Assembly (NCBI RefSeq): GCF_015207505.1
Contig: NZ_JADEWT010000010.1
Span: 1 to 64,000 of the forward strand
Length of the DNA stretch: 64,000 bases
Direction of reading: 5' to 3'
Source: Tychonema sp. LEGE 06208
GTDB taxonomy: Bacteria; Cyanobacteriota; Cyanobacteriia; Cyanobacteriales; Microcoleaceae
The notes under the pieces were generated by a model. It had not been told where the DNA came from. It did no database searches and saw only the letters and a list, made by a program, of their open reading frames with translations. Below are positions 7,499 through 16,331 of this stretch, piece by piece (the first letter of the stretch is position 1; every line of letters begins with the position of its first letter). A program made the position numbers and the translations under genes.

Positions 7499-9532
7499 TC
7501 ATGGCGTATAAATTAGGTTGAAGTAAATGCCGTTATCTTGCAAATTGTCGCCTTTATCGCTAATTCTCACCAAAGGAAAAGCGTAATCTACGCGCAGGTT
7601 CACCTGCGGTATCGGTTGCCAAATTACCCCCAAACCCACACCACCTAAAAATCTCTGATTCGTTAATTTATTAGGATTGTTGGGATTATTCCACACCGTA
7701 CCCGCATCCAAAAAAGGCGCTAATTGAAGTTTGGGATTTCCCGAAGCATCGCGCTGCAAAGCAATCCGATCCTCGACCGACACTCGGAAGCCGTTATCGC
7801 CAGAACGGGCATTTTGGCGGTAGCCGCGCAAAGATTGTCCGCCACCAATTACAAATTGCTGGGAAGGTAACAAACTATTAGCAGACAACTGTAAATCTGA
7901 TTGCAAAATTAATAAATGTTTGTCGTTCAATCGCTGTACTCGCTGCACTTGACCAAGCCAACTCAAAAATTGTCCGTCAGGGACAGAACCTTCGTTTTGA
8001 GTAGCATCAAACAAGCTAGTGCCGATCGTAAATTGCGATCGCAAGGCCCAAGCACCCTGCGGGTCGCGCCGAATGTAGTCCTGTCCCAGCTTAATTGCAG
8101 TGGTAGTGCTGACACCCTTGGAGTCCGGGCCGATGCCAAAAGGAAACGGTTCGCCGGCGAGAAAAGTTCTGCTTGTCTGATAAGTAACACCGGCAGATAA
8201 GGCAAATTCTTCCCTCGGCGTTCTCCGCAGCGGCTGGCGGTAACTTAATTCAAATAAATGCGATTTTCCTGAAATATCAAAAGCGTCAAAAGGTGCTTGT
8301 ACAATACTGTTGCGGTTCGGTGCCGCCCTCAGTTGCAAAGTGCCGTTCATGGCATTTAGCGGGATGCGGTAACTGAAATCGAACAAGTCTGAATCGCCTA
8401 GCGATCGGTAATAAGCCGCCGCCAGTTCGTCGCCATTTCCTGTGATATTGCGATGCCGCACACTTACCCCCAATCTTTCGGAACCGACGCTGGGAGGCGA
8501 GTAGTTGTCAAAGCTGAAACTAGATTGAAACGGATTAGCTTCGGTCACTCTGACGATCAGAATGCTCTCGGCTGCATTATCTCCAGCCCGCAGACTGGCT
8601 TCTACATTGTCGAATAAAGGATCGACTCGCAGCAGCCGGAGTTGGTTTTCTAATGAAGATGTGCTTAAAGGTATTCCGGCACCGAGTCGAATTCGGCTGC
8701 GGATGTAACTTTTATGCACTCTTTTATTTCCTTCTACCTCAATTCGGGCTAGCTTGCCTTCGATCGCTTGAATTTTGACTACCCCTGCGGTGATAGTTTG
8801 GGGTGGCAAGACTGCTCTGGAAGTGATGTACCCGCGACTGAGGTAAATTTCGGTAATTTTGTCGGCGATTTGTTGGATCTGTTCTAGGGTGGCAGAACGG
8901 CCCTCAAACGGCTTGATTAAGGCGTTAATTTCGTCTTCACTTAATATGGTGCTGCCAACTACTTCAATTTTCTGCACCTGAATTATCGTATTCGGCAGCG
9001 GCTGCGGAACTGGTGACGGGGGTTGGGGCGCAACTGTTGGTGGTGTTTGGGGAGGTTGTGGGGAAGGCTGCGGGACTGGTTGCAGAAATCGATCGCGATT
9101 TGGATCTGGTTGAGTCGGGGGCGGTGGCAGGTTTGGAGGTGTCTGGGGTTGGTTTTGGGCTAAAACATTGCAATCTAGGGGGTTATGACATTTTGGCTGG
9201 CTGTCTGCGAAATTTTTGGCTTCGGGCGACAGGCGCGTATCACAATCTGTTTGATTAATTGTAGAACAGCGATCGGGCTGATTCTCGATCGGGCTGCTTT
9301 CGGGAAAATCGGGGAGTTGATTTAAGTTGGTTGCAGTTTCATCTTGTTGGATTTCCAGTTTTTGGAGTGCTAATGCTTCGTTGTCCGTATTTGCTGAGTT
9401 GTCAGCGGCCGAAAACTGAGAAATATCATTTATTTGGGATATAGCTTTATTGGCATAAAAGCAAGCGATAGGAAGGGCTGTTAGAAGTGAAATCCCCAAC
9501 CGAAATATTGCAATATTTGCTCTCGGGCGCAT
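7499..9532 (-). CDS. ShlB/FhaC/HecB-type two-partner secretion outer-membrane transporter (TpsB)
   Basis: An outer-membrane beta-barrel of the Omp85/TpsB superfamily that secretes large TpsA exoproteins. With the start at 9532 (MRPRANIAIF, then a hydrophobic signal) it has 677 residues; an upstream in-frame start at 9589 would put 19 residues before that signal. The order is signal, low-complexity region with four Cys, Pro-rich linker at about 130-185, POTRA_2 (IQVQKIEVVGSTILSEDEI onward), second POTRA (about 265-330), then the barrel. The family motif GGGQSLRGYRQNARSGDNGF is the VRGY/LRGY lid loop, and the chain ends in an aromatic-rich terminal strand (IYFNLIYTP). No TpsA substrate gene is adjacent. 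A DUF928 gene lies directly upstream on the same strand, a neighbour often found with such systems in cyanobacteria. Confidence 0.88.
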   Translation of the reverse strand: MRPRANIAIFRLGISLLTALPIACFYANKAISQINDISQFSAADNSANTDNEALALQKLEIQQDETATNLNQLPDFPESSPIENQPDRCSTINQTDCDTRLSPEAKNFADSQPKCHNPLDCNVLAQNQPQTPPNLPPPPTQPDPNRDRFLQPVPQPSPQPPQTPPTVAPQPPSPVPQPLPNTIIQVQKIEVVGSTILSEDEINALIKPFEGRSATLEQIQQIADKITEIYLSRGYITSRAVLPPQTITAGVVKIQAIEGKLARIEVEGNKRVHKSYIRSRIRLGAGIPLSTSSLENQLRLLRVDPLFDNVEASLRAGDNAAESILIVRVTEANPFQSSFSFDNYSPPSVGSERLGVSVRHRNITGNGDELAAAYYRSLGDSDLFDFSYRIPLNAMNGTLQLRAAPNRNSIVQAPFDAFDISGKSHLFELSYRQPLRRTPREEFALSAGVTYQTSRTFLAGEPFPFGIGPDSKGVSTTTAIKLGQDYIRRDPQGAWALRSQFTIGTSLFDATQNEGSVPDGQFLSWLGQVQRVQRLNDKHLLILQSDLQLSANSLLPSQQFVIGGGQSLRGYRQNARSGDNGFRVSVEDRIALQRDASGNPKLQLAPFLDAGTVWNNPNNPNKLTNQRFLGGVGLGVIWQPIPQVNLRVDYAFPLVRISDKGDNLQDNGIYFNLIYTP

Positions 9533-9793
9533 AATTAATGTGTTTTGTAAAATAAGTTTGTCTTCTGCTTGACTCTGCAAGTTTACCATTTAGTATTGGG
9601 CGCAATTTTACTATAAAAATTTGAACAGTCCGGCTTTCAAGAGGCAAGCGAAGCTGAAATGCTCATGAACACAAAAATTTGAATTTATTCAGGACGATCG
9701 ACAAACAAACCCCCAACACCCCCAAAATCATCTGTGGCGCTGGCAGATACCGCCCTCGAAACCGAGTTTTTGGTACGCCGCGCACAAATAGAA

Positions 9794-10654
9794 TTATTTT
9801 TTGGTTATGGGTGTTAACTCACTGGCGACTAATGGTGCTTGGGCGATTTTGCCGAGTTCGACCGAGCTTAACACTTCTGACCACTTGGTGGCTAAACTGG
9901 TATCGCTGGGAGACTCTAGGCGCAGTTGAGCTAGAGTTGCCAGGTACTCGTACCAGAGACCTTGTTGGGCGAAGATGCTGAGCTTGGCGTGACTGTCGGG
10001 CGATCGATCCAACTGTGTTTTCACTGTTGGGGCGAGTGCGGTGCGGTTGATCCACCCGGACACGAGAACATCATCTGTATAGCTTTGCGGGCTACATTTG
10101 ATAGTAAAGTACCATTGATAGTTTTTGCCCACTTCCAGGGCTGGCGAGTTGCCGTCGGAGCCTAGGCTGACGCTAACGATACCACCACGGCTAGTTACCA
10201 TCCGAAAACTTTTTTTGTATACTGTTTTGTCACTTTCGTCTGCTAACTCAAACTGAACTGTTTTGTCAACGGCTGCGGGAATGTAGTAGAAAAATGTCGG
10301 CTTTCCTGATATGGTTTGCCCCATAGTTGATTGGGGAATCAAGGCTGTGATCGGAGTGGGGCAGACTAAGCCCCTGGTTCCTCCCCCTTCCCGCCTTCCG
10401 GGTACTCCCTGTTCCGGCGGTTGAAAGTTATTCCAAGCGGCTCCGGGTTGCTTGCTGTTGGTTCTGTTTCCCGTCTGTCCGGGGGGTTGAGCTGTTTGCA
10501 AGTTGAGGGGTAGCTGCGGTGTTGAGGGGCGGTGGACGCTTTTTGCGGGGCTGTTGATAGCCTCCGCTGGTATAAAGAAACTACCGGTGCCAACTGCCTG
10601 TAAAGACAGAATTAAAGAAAGGGCGCTGGTATTGAGAGCAGACTTCCAAGCCAT
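9794..10654 (-). CDS. DUF928 domain exported protein
   Basis: A DUF928 family protein, 286 residues from the start at 10654 (MAWKSALNTSALSLILSL), which gives a clean signal peptide ending near AEA; an in-frame start at 10711 would add a polar leader. After a Pro/Gln-rich linker comes GGGTRGLVCPTPITALIP, then TISGKPTFFYYIPAA and FELADESDKTVYKKSF, the hallmark block of DUF928, and later YQWYFTIKCS. The family is predicted extracytoplasmic with unknown function. It precedes the TpsB gene by about 260 bp on the same strand and may be co-expressed. Residues after about 200 (Gln/Leu-rich helices) match the usual helical C-terminus. Confidence 0.82.
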   Translation of the reverse strand: MAWKSALNTSALSLILSLQAVGTGSFFIPAEAINSPAKSVHRPSTPQLPLNLQTAQPPGQTGNRTNSKQPGAAWNNFQPPEQGVPGRREGGGTRGLVCPTPITALIPQSTMGQTISGKPTFFYYIPAAVDKTVQFELADESDKTVYKKSFRMVTSRGGIVSVSLGSDGNSPALEVGKNYQWYFTIKCSPQSYTDDVLVSGWINRTALAPTVKTQLDRSPDSHAKLSIFAQQGLWYEYLATLAQLRLESPSDTSLATKWSEVLSSVELGKIAQAPLVASELTPITKK

Positions 10655-10711
10655 GATGAACCTGCCTTCTGATGAACCTAAGAACTCGATGCACATTTTT
10701 ATTCTACCCAA

Positions 10712-11076
10712 GGTTTTGGCGGATATAGTAATCTGTTGTACTTAATTTATATGTTCAGACAGATACGATTAGTTTGGCTGCTGTGACGGAAATAGAATTC
10801 TGTGTAGCGTTTTGGCGCGGTGGTTTAGTGGTTATACTTAGCTGCATTCACAGCAGCAAGTTGGGTTGACCTTGTTACACCCAATTTTGACAATGACTAA
10901 TATTCCGGGTTTTTTAACTACGACGACAGGCTAAAACTTGTATTTTCGTAAACAAACCCGGTTGATGCGTTAGTTTTGGAGACCGGGAATCTCGGTAATG
11001 AAGACCGGTGGATCTCAAGCGATCGGCTACAAGTCAAAAGTCAAGTTTTCTGTACAATACCGACAAGAAATTTAGC
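10712..11076. promoter_or_regulatory. Divergent intergenic region
   Basis: About 360 bp between divergently transcribed DUF928 and transglutaminase-like genes, so it must carry promoters for both. No specific -35/-10 pair stands out. A GTG at 11008, in phase with the next gene, could extend it by 23 residues. Confidence 0.35.
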
Positions 11077-12762
11077 ATGAACCTCGATTCACCAGTTATC
11101 TCGGACAAACAGCCTTCGGGGCTGCGAATGGTCAGACCGATCGGTGTATCTGCACTGCACGGCATTGCTTTTTTGGGAAATCGGTTGTTCGGTGTCGATC
11201 GCGCCGAAGGGCTGCTATTGGAGATCGATCGAGAAACTGACAACACTACTGTTTTGAATCCTTATCAAACGGTTAAGTTTGCGGGCGCAACCGGGCTGGC
11301 TATTTGGGAAGATACTCTCTGGTTTGCGCGAGGTCAGGATATTTGTTGCTGTCCGGGTGCAATTCGCGATGGGGCGATCGCACAACTCAAACCGGAACAT
11401 TTTGTTTCCCTTTCTTATCCAGTTGACGGGATTGCGATTTGGCAATCTACGCTTTACGTGACTTGCCAGAGATTGGGCTATATTCTGGTTTTTGACGGGA
11501 AAACTGGTCGGGAAATTACTCGATTTTTTGCTCCGGGTATCGGAGTAGAAAATATCACAATCCGGGATGAGGAAATTTGGATTTGCGACAAAACCGAGCA
11601 AACTGTTTACTGTTTGGAACGGGCCACAGGAGAAATTAAATTTAGCATTTTGACTCCCTTTGAATATCCTTCTGGTTTGGCTTTTCACAAGGATTCAGAG
11701 ACGGGAGAAGAGGTTCTCTACGTGGCTTATGCGGGCGATGAGCTTTATATCCGGGATGACCCGAATTCGGAAGATCCTTTTCAGTTGACGAAGCGCGATC
11801 GCACTTTTATTCACCCTTTGTCTTTTCACTACAATGAGGCAGAATGCTACGCTTTGTCAAACGGTTTTTTGATAGAAATGTCCTATGTGGAGGAACTGTC
11901 TCCTCTGGATGAGGTAGAAATCGACAATTTGGAGTGGCGGATTGCTTTACCTTCGGAAACTCACCGGCAAAAGGTGAGGAAAATTACGCCAGTCGGGATG
12001 CCTTTTACTGAGGAAATTCAGGAAGGGGAACGGGTGGCGGTGTTTAAGTTCGATCGCCTGATGAAGGGGGAACGGCGAATTTTTGGCTGGAAGGCTTTGT
12101 TGGAAGTGCGATCGATTAAGTATCAATTGTCGCCTCGGGATGTGGAAAAAATTCCAAAACTGTCGCCGGAGTTTGAAGCTAAGTATTTGGTGGATAATGA
12201 TAATTTGGCGATGGATACGGAGATTGTGCGATCGGCTGCGGTGGCCTCAATTGGCACAGAAACTAACATTCTCAGGCAATTGTTGAGCATTCGCAATTTT
12301 GTTTACGACCAACTTTCTTACGGAATCAGACCTCACATAGATACACCCGATATTGTACTGCGGCGCGGCATCGGTTCTTGTGGCGAGTACGTAGGGTTAT
12401 TGTTGGCTTTGGCAAGGTTAAACGGGATTGCTTGCCGCACAATTGGGCGTTACAAGTGTCCGGCTTTTGCTGACAGAAAAGGTGTGCCGCTGGAACCTGA
12501 TTTCAATCATGTTTGGCTGGAGTTTTATATTCCGGGCTTTGGCTGGGTACCGATGGAATCTAATCCCGATGATATTCAAGACAGAGGCCCTTATCCTTTG
12601 AGATTTTTTATGGGCTTAGCTTGGTACCACGTAGAAATTGGCAAGGGAATTCGGTTTCAAAGTCTCACCAGCGGGGGCGTTCCTCTGAAGAAGGAGGATG
12701 TTTCCGTGGGGACTTTGGCAATTAATCATGTCCGGTTTACAATTTTGGAAGAGTTGTTGTAA
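11077..12762 (+). CDS. Beta-propeller plus transglutaminase-like cysteine protease-fold protein
   Basis: About 561 residues from the ATG at 11077; a GTG at 11008 is the alternative. Residues about 10-260 are repeated strands of the NHL/SMP-30 propeller kind (HGIAFLGNRLFGVDR, GATGLAIWEDTLWFA, VDGIAIWQSTLYVTC, VENITIRDEEIWICD). Residues about 380-500 are a transglutaminase-core domain with GIGSCGEYVGLLLALARLNGI (Cys435) and DFNHVWLEFYIPGFGWVPMES (His478). The third catalytic position, usually Asp after 'WVP', is Glu here. There is no signal peptide, so it is probably cytoplasmic. It precedes a 45-aa membrane protein and a strong terminator. The substrate is unknown. Confidence 0.78.
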   Translation: MNLDSPVISDKQPSGLRMVRPIGVSALHGIAFLGNRLFGVDRAEGLLLEIDRETDNTTVLNPYQTVKFAGATGLAIWEDTLWFARGQDICCCPGAIRDGAIAQLKPEHFVSLSYPVDGIAIWQSTLYVTCQRLGYILVFDGKTGREITRFFAPGIGVENITIRDEEIWICDKTEQTVYCLERATGEIKFSILTPFEYPSGLAFHKDSETGEEVLYVAYAGDELYIRDDPNSEDPFQLTKRDRTFIHPLSFHYNEAECYALSNGFLIEMSYVEELSPLDEVEIDNLEWRIALPSETHRQKVRKITPVGMPFTEEIQEGERVAVFKFDRLMKGERRIFGWKALLEVRSIKYQLSPRDVEKIPKLSPEFEAKYLVDNDNLAMDTEIVRSAAVASIGTETNILRQLLSIRNFVYDQLSYGIRPHIDTPDIVLRRGIGSCGEYVGLLLALARLNGIACRTIGRYKCPAFADRKGVPLEPDFNHVWLEFYIPGFGWVPMESNPDDIQDRGPYPLRFFMGLAWYHVEIGKGIRFQSLTSGGVPLKKEDVSVGTLAINHVRFTILEELL

Positions 12763-12886
12763 GGTTTGTAGTGAGGAATGCGAGTCTGCAGAGTTTGATG
12801 AGGACTTATATTCCTCGTTACAAACTAATTTGATTGCGGTTGTGCGATCGCACATAATCTCAAATCTAAGCCAAGCAGGAGGGGTT

Positions 12887-13024
12887 GTGGAATTTTCTAT
12901 TGCTAATTTTCTCGTTTTAGTGGCCTTTGTACTGCTGGTGACTGTCACAGGCGGGGTTGCATATTTGACTTCGGTTGAGTGGCGCGATCGCAGGCGGTTA
13001 GATAAGGCTAAACGGAAAAAATAG
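12887..13024 (+). CDS. 45-aa single-span membrane protein
   Basis: The start is a GTG at 12887 preceded by AGGAGGGG, a strong ribosome site; a longer frame from 12698 overlaps the upstream gene and is less likely. The protein has one hydrophobic helix (IANFLVLVAFVLLVTVTGGVAYL) followed by a basic cytoplasmic tail (EWRDRRRLDKAKRKK), so positive-inside topology puts the N-terminus outside. It lies about 125 bp downstream of the transglutaminase-like gene and just before a terminator, so they may share a transcript. Function is unknown. Confidence 0.65.
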   Translation: MEFSIANFLVLVAFVLLVTVTGGVAYLTSVEWRDRRRLDKAKRKK

Positions 13025-13068
13025 TCGCTGTTTGCTATTGACAAATTGCATTTTTTATTAAATAAAAT

Positions 13069-13098
13069 AAGACGACCCCAATAGGTCGTCTTGTTTTT
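13069..13098 (+). terminator. Rho-independent terminator, probably bidirectional
   Basis: AAGACGACC and GGTCGTCTT arms with a six-base loop are followed by GTTTTTTGG. The preceding A-rich stretch (AATAAAATAA) would give a T-rich tail on the other strand, serving the convergent hydrolase gene too. Confidence 0.85.
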
Positions 13099-13155
13099 TG
13101 GTTGAGGTATTTTTACCGCAGATTAACGGAGATTAACAGAGTTGATGCCGATCGA

Positions 13156-14049
13156 CTATTGGTTAATTATCCATCCGCGAATCAGTTCGTTTACCTGTTC
13201 CGGTACTTCGTCATGGGGACAGTGACCGGCTTTGATAAAGTGTTCTGTCAACTGCGGATAGTGTTGGCGAAATTTGGCGCTTCTGTCTGCAGAATTCATC
13301 CACGGATCGCCTTCTCCCCACAGCATCAGCAGCGGAGAGGTTAATTGACTCAGCAATAGGTCGATCTTTTCACCTTGGGGCGTTCGGAATACGGAGGCGA
13401 ATACTTTGGGTGCACCGGGATCGCAGGAGGGAAGGTAAATTTCTTCTACTAATTGGTCTGTGACGGCGCTTTGGTCGAGATACACTTTTTCTAGAGTTTT
13501 CCGAATTGTCGATCGCTGGCGCGCGTACTGGAACAGCAGAAAACTTGCCCAATCTTGCTGGAATAAGGTTTTAGCTACCACAGATATAGCTTTTTGCACG
13601 GGCGGGGCTTCGGGTGCCGGTTGGGGTTCGCTGAAGGGGCCGGCGCTGTTGATTAAGATGAGTCCGGCGGCTGATTCGGGACGCTGGGCGGCGACACACA
13701 AGGCGGCGTAGCCTCCGAGGGAGTTGCCGGCGAGGACGGCGGGCCGGCCGATGACGTTGGTGATGAAGTCGTGGAGTTGGTCGCGCCAGAGGTCGCCGCT
13801 GTACTGGATTTCGGGTTTTGCCGATCGCCCAAATCCGATCAGGTCGATCGCCCAGACTTCAAAGTCTTTGCTCAGGCCGCTGATATTTTTGCGCCAATGG
13901 TCTGTGGACGCGCCAAAACCGTGAATTAACAGCAAGGGAGGGTGTTCGAGATGCCGATCGCCGGATCGGACGTAGTACACTGAATGGCCCCGCCACTGCC
14001 AGTAAGTGCCTGCTATAGGGGCTGTGGTGATGGTTGGGGTGGTTTGCAT
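13156..14049 (-). CDS. Alpha/beta-fold hydrolase
   Basis: A 297-residue cytosolic alpha/beta hydrolase. The oxyanion motif is HGFG (43-46), the nucleophile elbow GNSLGG with Ser110, the acid is in MLWGEGDPWMN, and the catalytic His is in GHCPHDE. The order and spacing are those of the haloperoxidase/epoxide-hydrolase-like group common in cyanobacteria and plastids; some plastid relatives act on chlorophyll breakdown products, but nothing here identifies the substrate. It is transcribed toward the shared terminator at 13069-13098. The start at the minus-strand ATG (14049) follows an AT-rich leader. Confidence 0.85.
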   Translation of the reverse strand: MQTTPTITTAPIAGTYWQWRGHSVYYVRSGDRHLEHPPLLLIHGFGASTDHWRKNISGLSKDFEVWAIDLIGFGRSAKPEIQYSGDLWRDQLHDFITNVIGRPAVLAGNSLGGYAALCVAAQRPESAAGLILINSAGPFSEPQPAPEAPPVQKAISVVAKTLFQQDWASFLLFQYARQRSTIRKTLEKVYLDQSAVTDQLVEEIYLPSCDPGAPKVFASVFRTPQGEKIDLLLSQLTSPLLMLWGEGDPWMNSADRSAKFRQHYPQLTEHFIKAGHCPHDEVPEQVNELIRGWIINQ

Positions 14050-14678
14050 AATGTAAAGAAATAATTATTTACTTTAACTATTGTATCGCGACGTTCAGAT
14101 TTACAAAGTTCGGTAAACGCGCATGAGATTCGCCAGCAAAGGATTTGTCAATTTTGGCCGGTTGGGCGATCGCGAGTTCTTGACTCATGTGAAATAAGTT
14201 TTGTAACAAATATTGATTTAATCAAGATTACTGCAGTGCGATTTTTTTGCGCCGACCGGCATAGGAGAAATAGATGAGATCTTGATGGCAACACACCTAG
14301 GTATGATGTTCGTGCCCTAAAGCGGCCAGATCGCTCTGTGGGGCGAGAGAGTCTGGCGCGATCGGCGATGGTTCTAGGGCTCGATGTTTTAATAGATATT
14401 TTAGATTGTTTATGGCTGGGGATCGTTTCGTACCGCGACTGTTTGCGGCTTGGGAGATGTCGCGGCGATCGCCCGTGAGTTGCCTCGATCCGAGATCAAA
14501 AATCTGGTGCAAGTGAAACTGATAAGTAAAATTACTGAGGGTTGCCGCTATTCGTTTCTGAGAATCGCAGAATATTTTGTGACGTTGTTTGCTTTGCTTA
14601 AATGCTCAAATACTCTAAGATAGAAATAGAGTGGCGCAGCTCAATTAATTAGCATTTTGAATACTAGGGAGCCAACTT
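14050..14678. other. Long intergenic region
   Basis: About 630 bp between the divergent hydrolase and anti-sigma genes. It contains several CGATCG sites and a low-quality minus-strand frame (14297-14512) without protein-like composition. It probably holds both promoters, and an RNA gene cannot be excluded, but I see no recognisable structure. Confidence 0.4.
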
Positions 14679-14729
14679 ATGCAGGGTGTGAAGTTCATCC
14701 ACCTGAAAGTTAGGGAGTTTTCTGAGTGA
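14679..14729 (+). CDS. Putative 16-codon leader ORF
   Basis: ATG CAG GGT to a TGA encodes MQGVKFIHLKVREFSE. An AGGGAG site lies upstream at a suitable distance. Its stop TGA (14727-14729) overlaps the GTG start (14726-14728) of the anti-sigma gene in a GTGA junction, the classic arrangement for translational coupling. A second AGGGAG lies inside the ORF before the GTG. Whether it is translated is an inference. Confidence 0.4.
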   Translation: MQGVKFIHLKVREFSE

Positions 14730-15214
14730 TTGCTATTTCAACCCGTCCGACCGGACGCAATTGGATTACGATTAGCTTCGCTTCTACCCTATACCTTTGT
14801 CCTGTTTTGGATCTGCTCCTAGCAGAGGTTCCACAGCGGTGGCAAGCGGAATTGCGGTTAGGGCTTCAAGAAGCTTTGGTAAATGCGGCTAAGCATGGAA
14901 ACAAGTTAGACCCCAGTAAAACAGTTGGAGTCCGTTTTTCGATCGTCCAAAACCAATACTGGTGGGTGATATCGGATGAAGGTGCTGGCTTTAAAACTCC
15001 TTGCGGTTGCGATCTTGATACCGATAATTTTGACAGTCTCATAGCAGAGGATGTTGCAGATAACTCTGCACTCCCCCATGTGGAACAAGAATGTGGTAGG
15101 GGGCTGTTTATTCTTTACCAAATATTCGATCGGGTAGAGTGGAATTCTCAAGGTACAGAGTTACGGCTGTGCAAAGAAGTTTCCAGTCGCTACCGGCTGC
15201 CTCGTTTGCACTAA
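14726..15214 (+). CDS. Anti-sigma regulatory factor, RsbW-like serine-protein kinase
   Basis: A 162-residue GHKL ATPase (HATPase_c_2) protein of the RsbW/SpoIIAB type. Such proteins bind a sigma factor or phosphorylate an STAS antagonist. The N-box is LRLGLQEALVNAAKHGN, the G1 box is ISDEGAGF and the G2-like segment is ECGRGLFILYQIFD. No HisKA domain is present, so it is not a histidine kinase. The GTG start has AGGGAG upstream and overlaps the leader ORF stop. No STAS or PP2C partner gene is next to it, so the partner must lie elsewhere. Confidence 0.85.
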   Translation: MIAISTRPTGRNWITISFASTLYLCPVLDLLLAEVPQRWQAELRLGLQEALVNAAKHGNKLDPSKTVGVRFSIVQNQYWWVISDEGAGFKTPCGCDLDTDNFDSLIAEDVADNSALPHVEQECGRGLFILYQIFDRVEWNSQGTELRLCKEVSSRYRLPRLH

Positions 15215-15254
15215 AAATGATATTTTGCAGCAGTTTTAGGTTCGGCTAGACTGG

Positions 15255-15297
15255 CAAATTTTTTCGTTTCCCCGCTGAAGCAGGGATTGAAAATTTG
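15255..15297. repeat. Nested hairpin downstream of the anti-sigma gene
   Basis: CAAATTTT and AAAATTTG form outer arms, and an inner CCCCGCT/AGCAGGG stem gives a second layer. The 'cagggattgaaaa' end resembles a cyanobacterial CRISPR repeat end but occurs once only. It could be a weak terminator. Confidence 0.4.
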
Positions 15298-15379
15298 GAT
15301 TATCTGGCTATTGATACTAGATGATAATGCAAAATTTGAGTTTTGAGTTAGAAAAGTATAAAATCTTTTTTAACTCGCA

Positions 15380-15420
15380 ATCGCGCTGCTCGATCGAGCG
15401 GCGCGATCGTCTGATTTTTT
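15380..15420 (+). terminator. Candidate terminator after the anti-sigma gene
   Basis: A near-perfect palindrome at 15380-15407 (ATCGCGC through the centre CGATCG to GCGCGAT, one mismatch) followed by TTTTTT at 15415-15420. It lies 165 bp beyond the stop codon. It could also be only a HIP-type palindrome. Confidence 0.45.
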
Positions 15421-15463
15421 AGCAACAAATCCGCTGTTCACCTCAAGACTCAGCGACTCACAA

Positions 15464-15748
15464 TTATTTGCCGTGGGTGGGACAGGGAGGAGCAGAGATC
15501 GATCGATCCAGCCATCCTGCGGCTTGTTGTAAGCGCGGGAGAGCTTCTTCTGGCTGTTTTTTGAGCAAAAACACCAAAGCGGCCGCAGCTTGCTCGCCCG
15601 CCCGCGCAGAACGGTTGGCTTTGAGACGGTGCCAATCTTTTTCGGAGATGGCGAGGCGCGCTGCTAGAGCTTGAGCTAGTTCTACCGTGCTAAGCTCGTT
15701 GAGGTTGACAGTTTGGGTTGTTTGTGCGGTTTCAAGCATAGGTGGCAA
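15464..15748 (-). CDS. Small conserved cyanobacterial protein (possibly DUF6439)
   Basis: A 94-residue protein with a polar N-terminus, then helical segments TVELAQALAARLAISEKDWHRLKANR and GEQAAAALVFLLKKQPEEALPRLQQAAGWLDRSI, ending PPCPTHGK. I associate this pattern with a conserved cyanobacterial family, probably DUF6439, from memory. No catalytic motif is visible; it looks like a small soluble helical protein. It is divergent from the coiled-coil membrane gene at 15857. Function is unknown. Confidence 0.65.
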   Translation of the reverse strand: MPPMLETAQTTQTVNLNELSTVELAQALAARLAISEKDWHRLKANRSARAGEQAAAALVFLLKKQPEEALPRLQQAAGWLDRSISAPPCPTHGK

Positions 15749-15856
15749 TTATAGGGATTTGGCTAGGGTTTCTGAATTTTTTAAATAACTGCACATAATA
15801 ATAACAATTTAATTGGGAATCGGTTTTTTTTATTCTCGTCAGGTTTGCAGATCGAA

Positions 15857-16222
15857 ATGCCTCAACAGCCGTCAGAGTTAAGTCAAAAAGAGCAAGAAGA
15901 CGAGTTTGTGCAGGCGATCGCAGCAGTGGAGCGATCGCTCGCAGCCGTCAAAGAGCGTTACACTCAAATTCAGGTCGATCGACAGCGCCAAGACGAACTC
16001 GGGCACCGGCGCGAAGACGTGCGCCAGTCTCTGCGCCAAAATCCATTGCCGCAACTCAAGCAAGAATTGCGGAAAATTGAGCAAGAATTGGAAACGATCG
16101 AGTTAAATTTAGAAAGCAGCCTGTTTTCTTGGGGAAGCATAAAACAACCTTTTTGGCAAGCAGTTCGCTTTGGGGGACTCGGCATTTTGATCGGTTGGAT
16201 TTTGAAATCCTACGCGGGTTGA
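15857..16222 (+). CDS. Coiled-coil protein with C-terminal membrane anchor
   Basis: A 121-residue protein from the ATG at 15857; a TTG at 15845 would add four residues. Residues about 15-90 are charged heptad-like helices (AVERSLAAVKERYTQIQVDRQRQDEL, LKQELRKIEQELETIELNLE), predicted coiled coil. The C-terminus (FWQAVRFGGLGILIGWILKSYAG) is a single transmembrane helix, so it looks tail-anchored. It lies 110 bp before asnS on the same strand, but the intervening repeat makes an operon uncertain. The family name is not known to me. Confidence 0.65.
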   Translation: MPQQPSELSQKEQEDEFVQAIAAVERSLAAVKERYTQIQVDRQRQDELGHRREDVRQSLRQNPLPQLKQELRKIEQELETIELNLESSLFSWGSIKQPFWQAVRFGGLGILIGWILKSYAG

Positions 16223-16253
16223 ATTATGTTGGGATTTATGATTTTTTTTACCG

Positions 16254-16279
16254 CAGAGGGCGCAGAGGGCGCAGAGGAA
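16254..16279. repeat. CGCAGAGG-type tandem repeat
   Basis: Short GGCGCAGAGG units in a row between two plus-strand genes. It is a low-complexity dispersed repeat with no visible regulatory meaning. Confidence 0.5.
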
Positions 16280-16331
16280 GAGAAAAGAGAGAATTTTGGT
16301 GCAAAATATTAAATAAACAGGAGTGGATATT

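Noticed and set aside
10800-10900. tRNA-like 'gcggtggtttagtggtta' segment
   Set aside because: No matching T-arm or acceptor stem could be formed.
14297-14512. 71-codon minus-strand ORF
   Set aside because: No hydrophobic core pattern or family resemblance; overlaps CGATCG-rich intergenic DNA.
15263-15292. CRISPR-repeat-like 'cagggattgaaaa' hairpin
   Set aside because: Single occurrence, no second repeat or spacer and no cas genes in the window.
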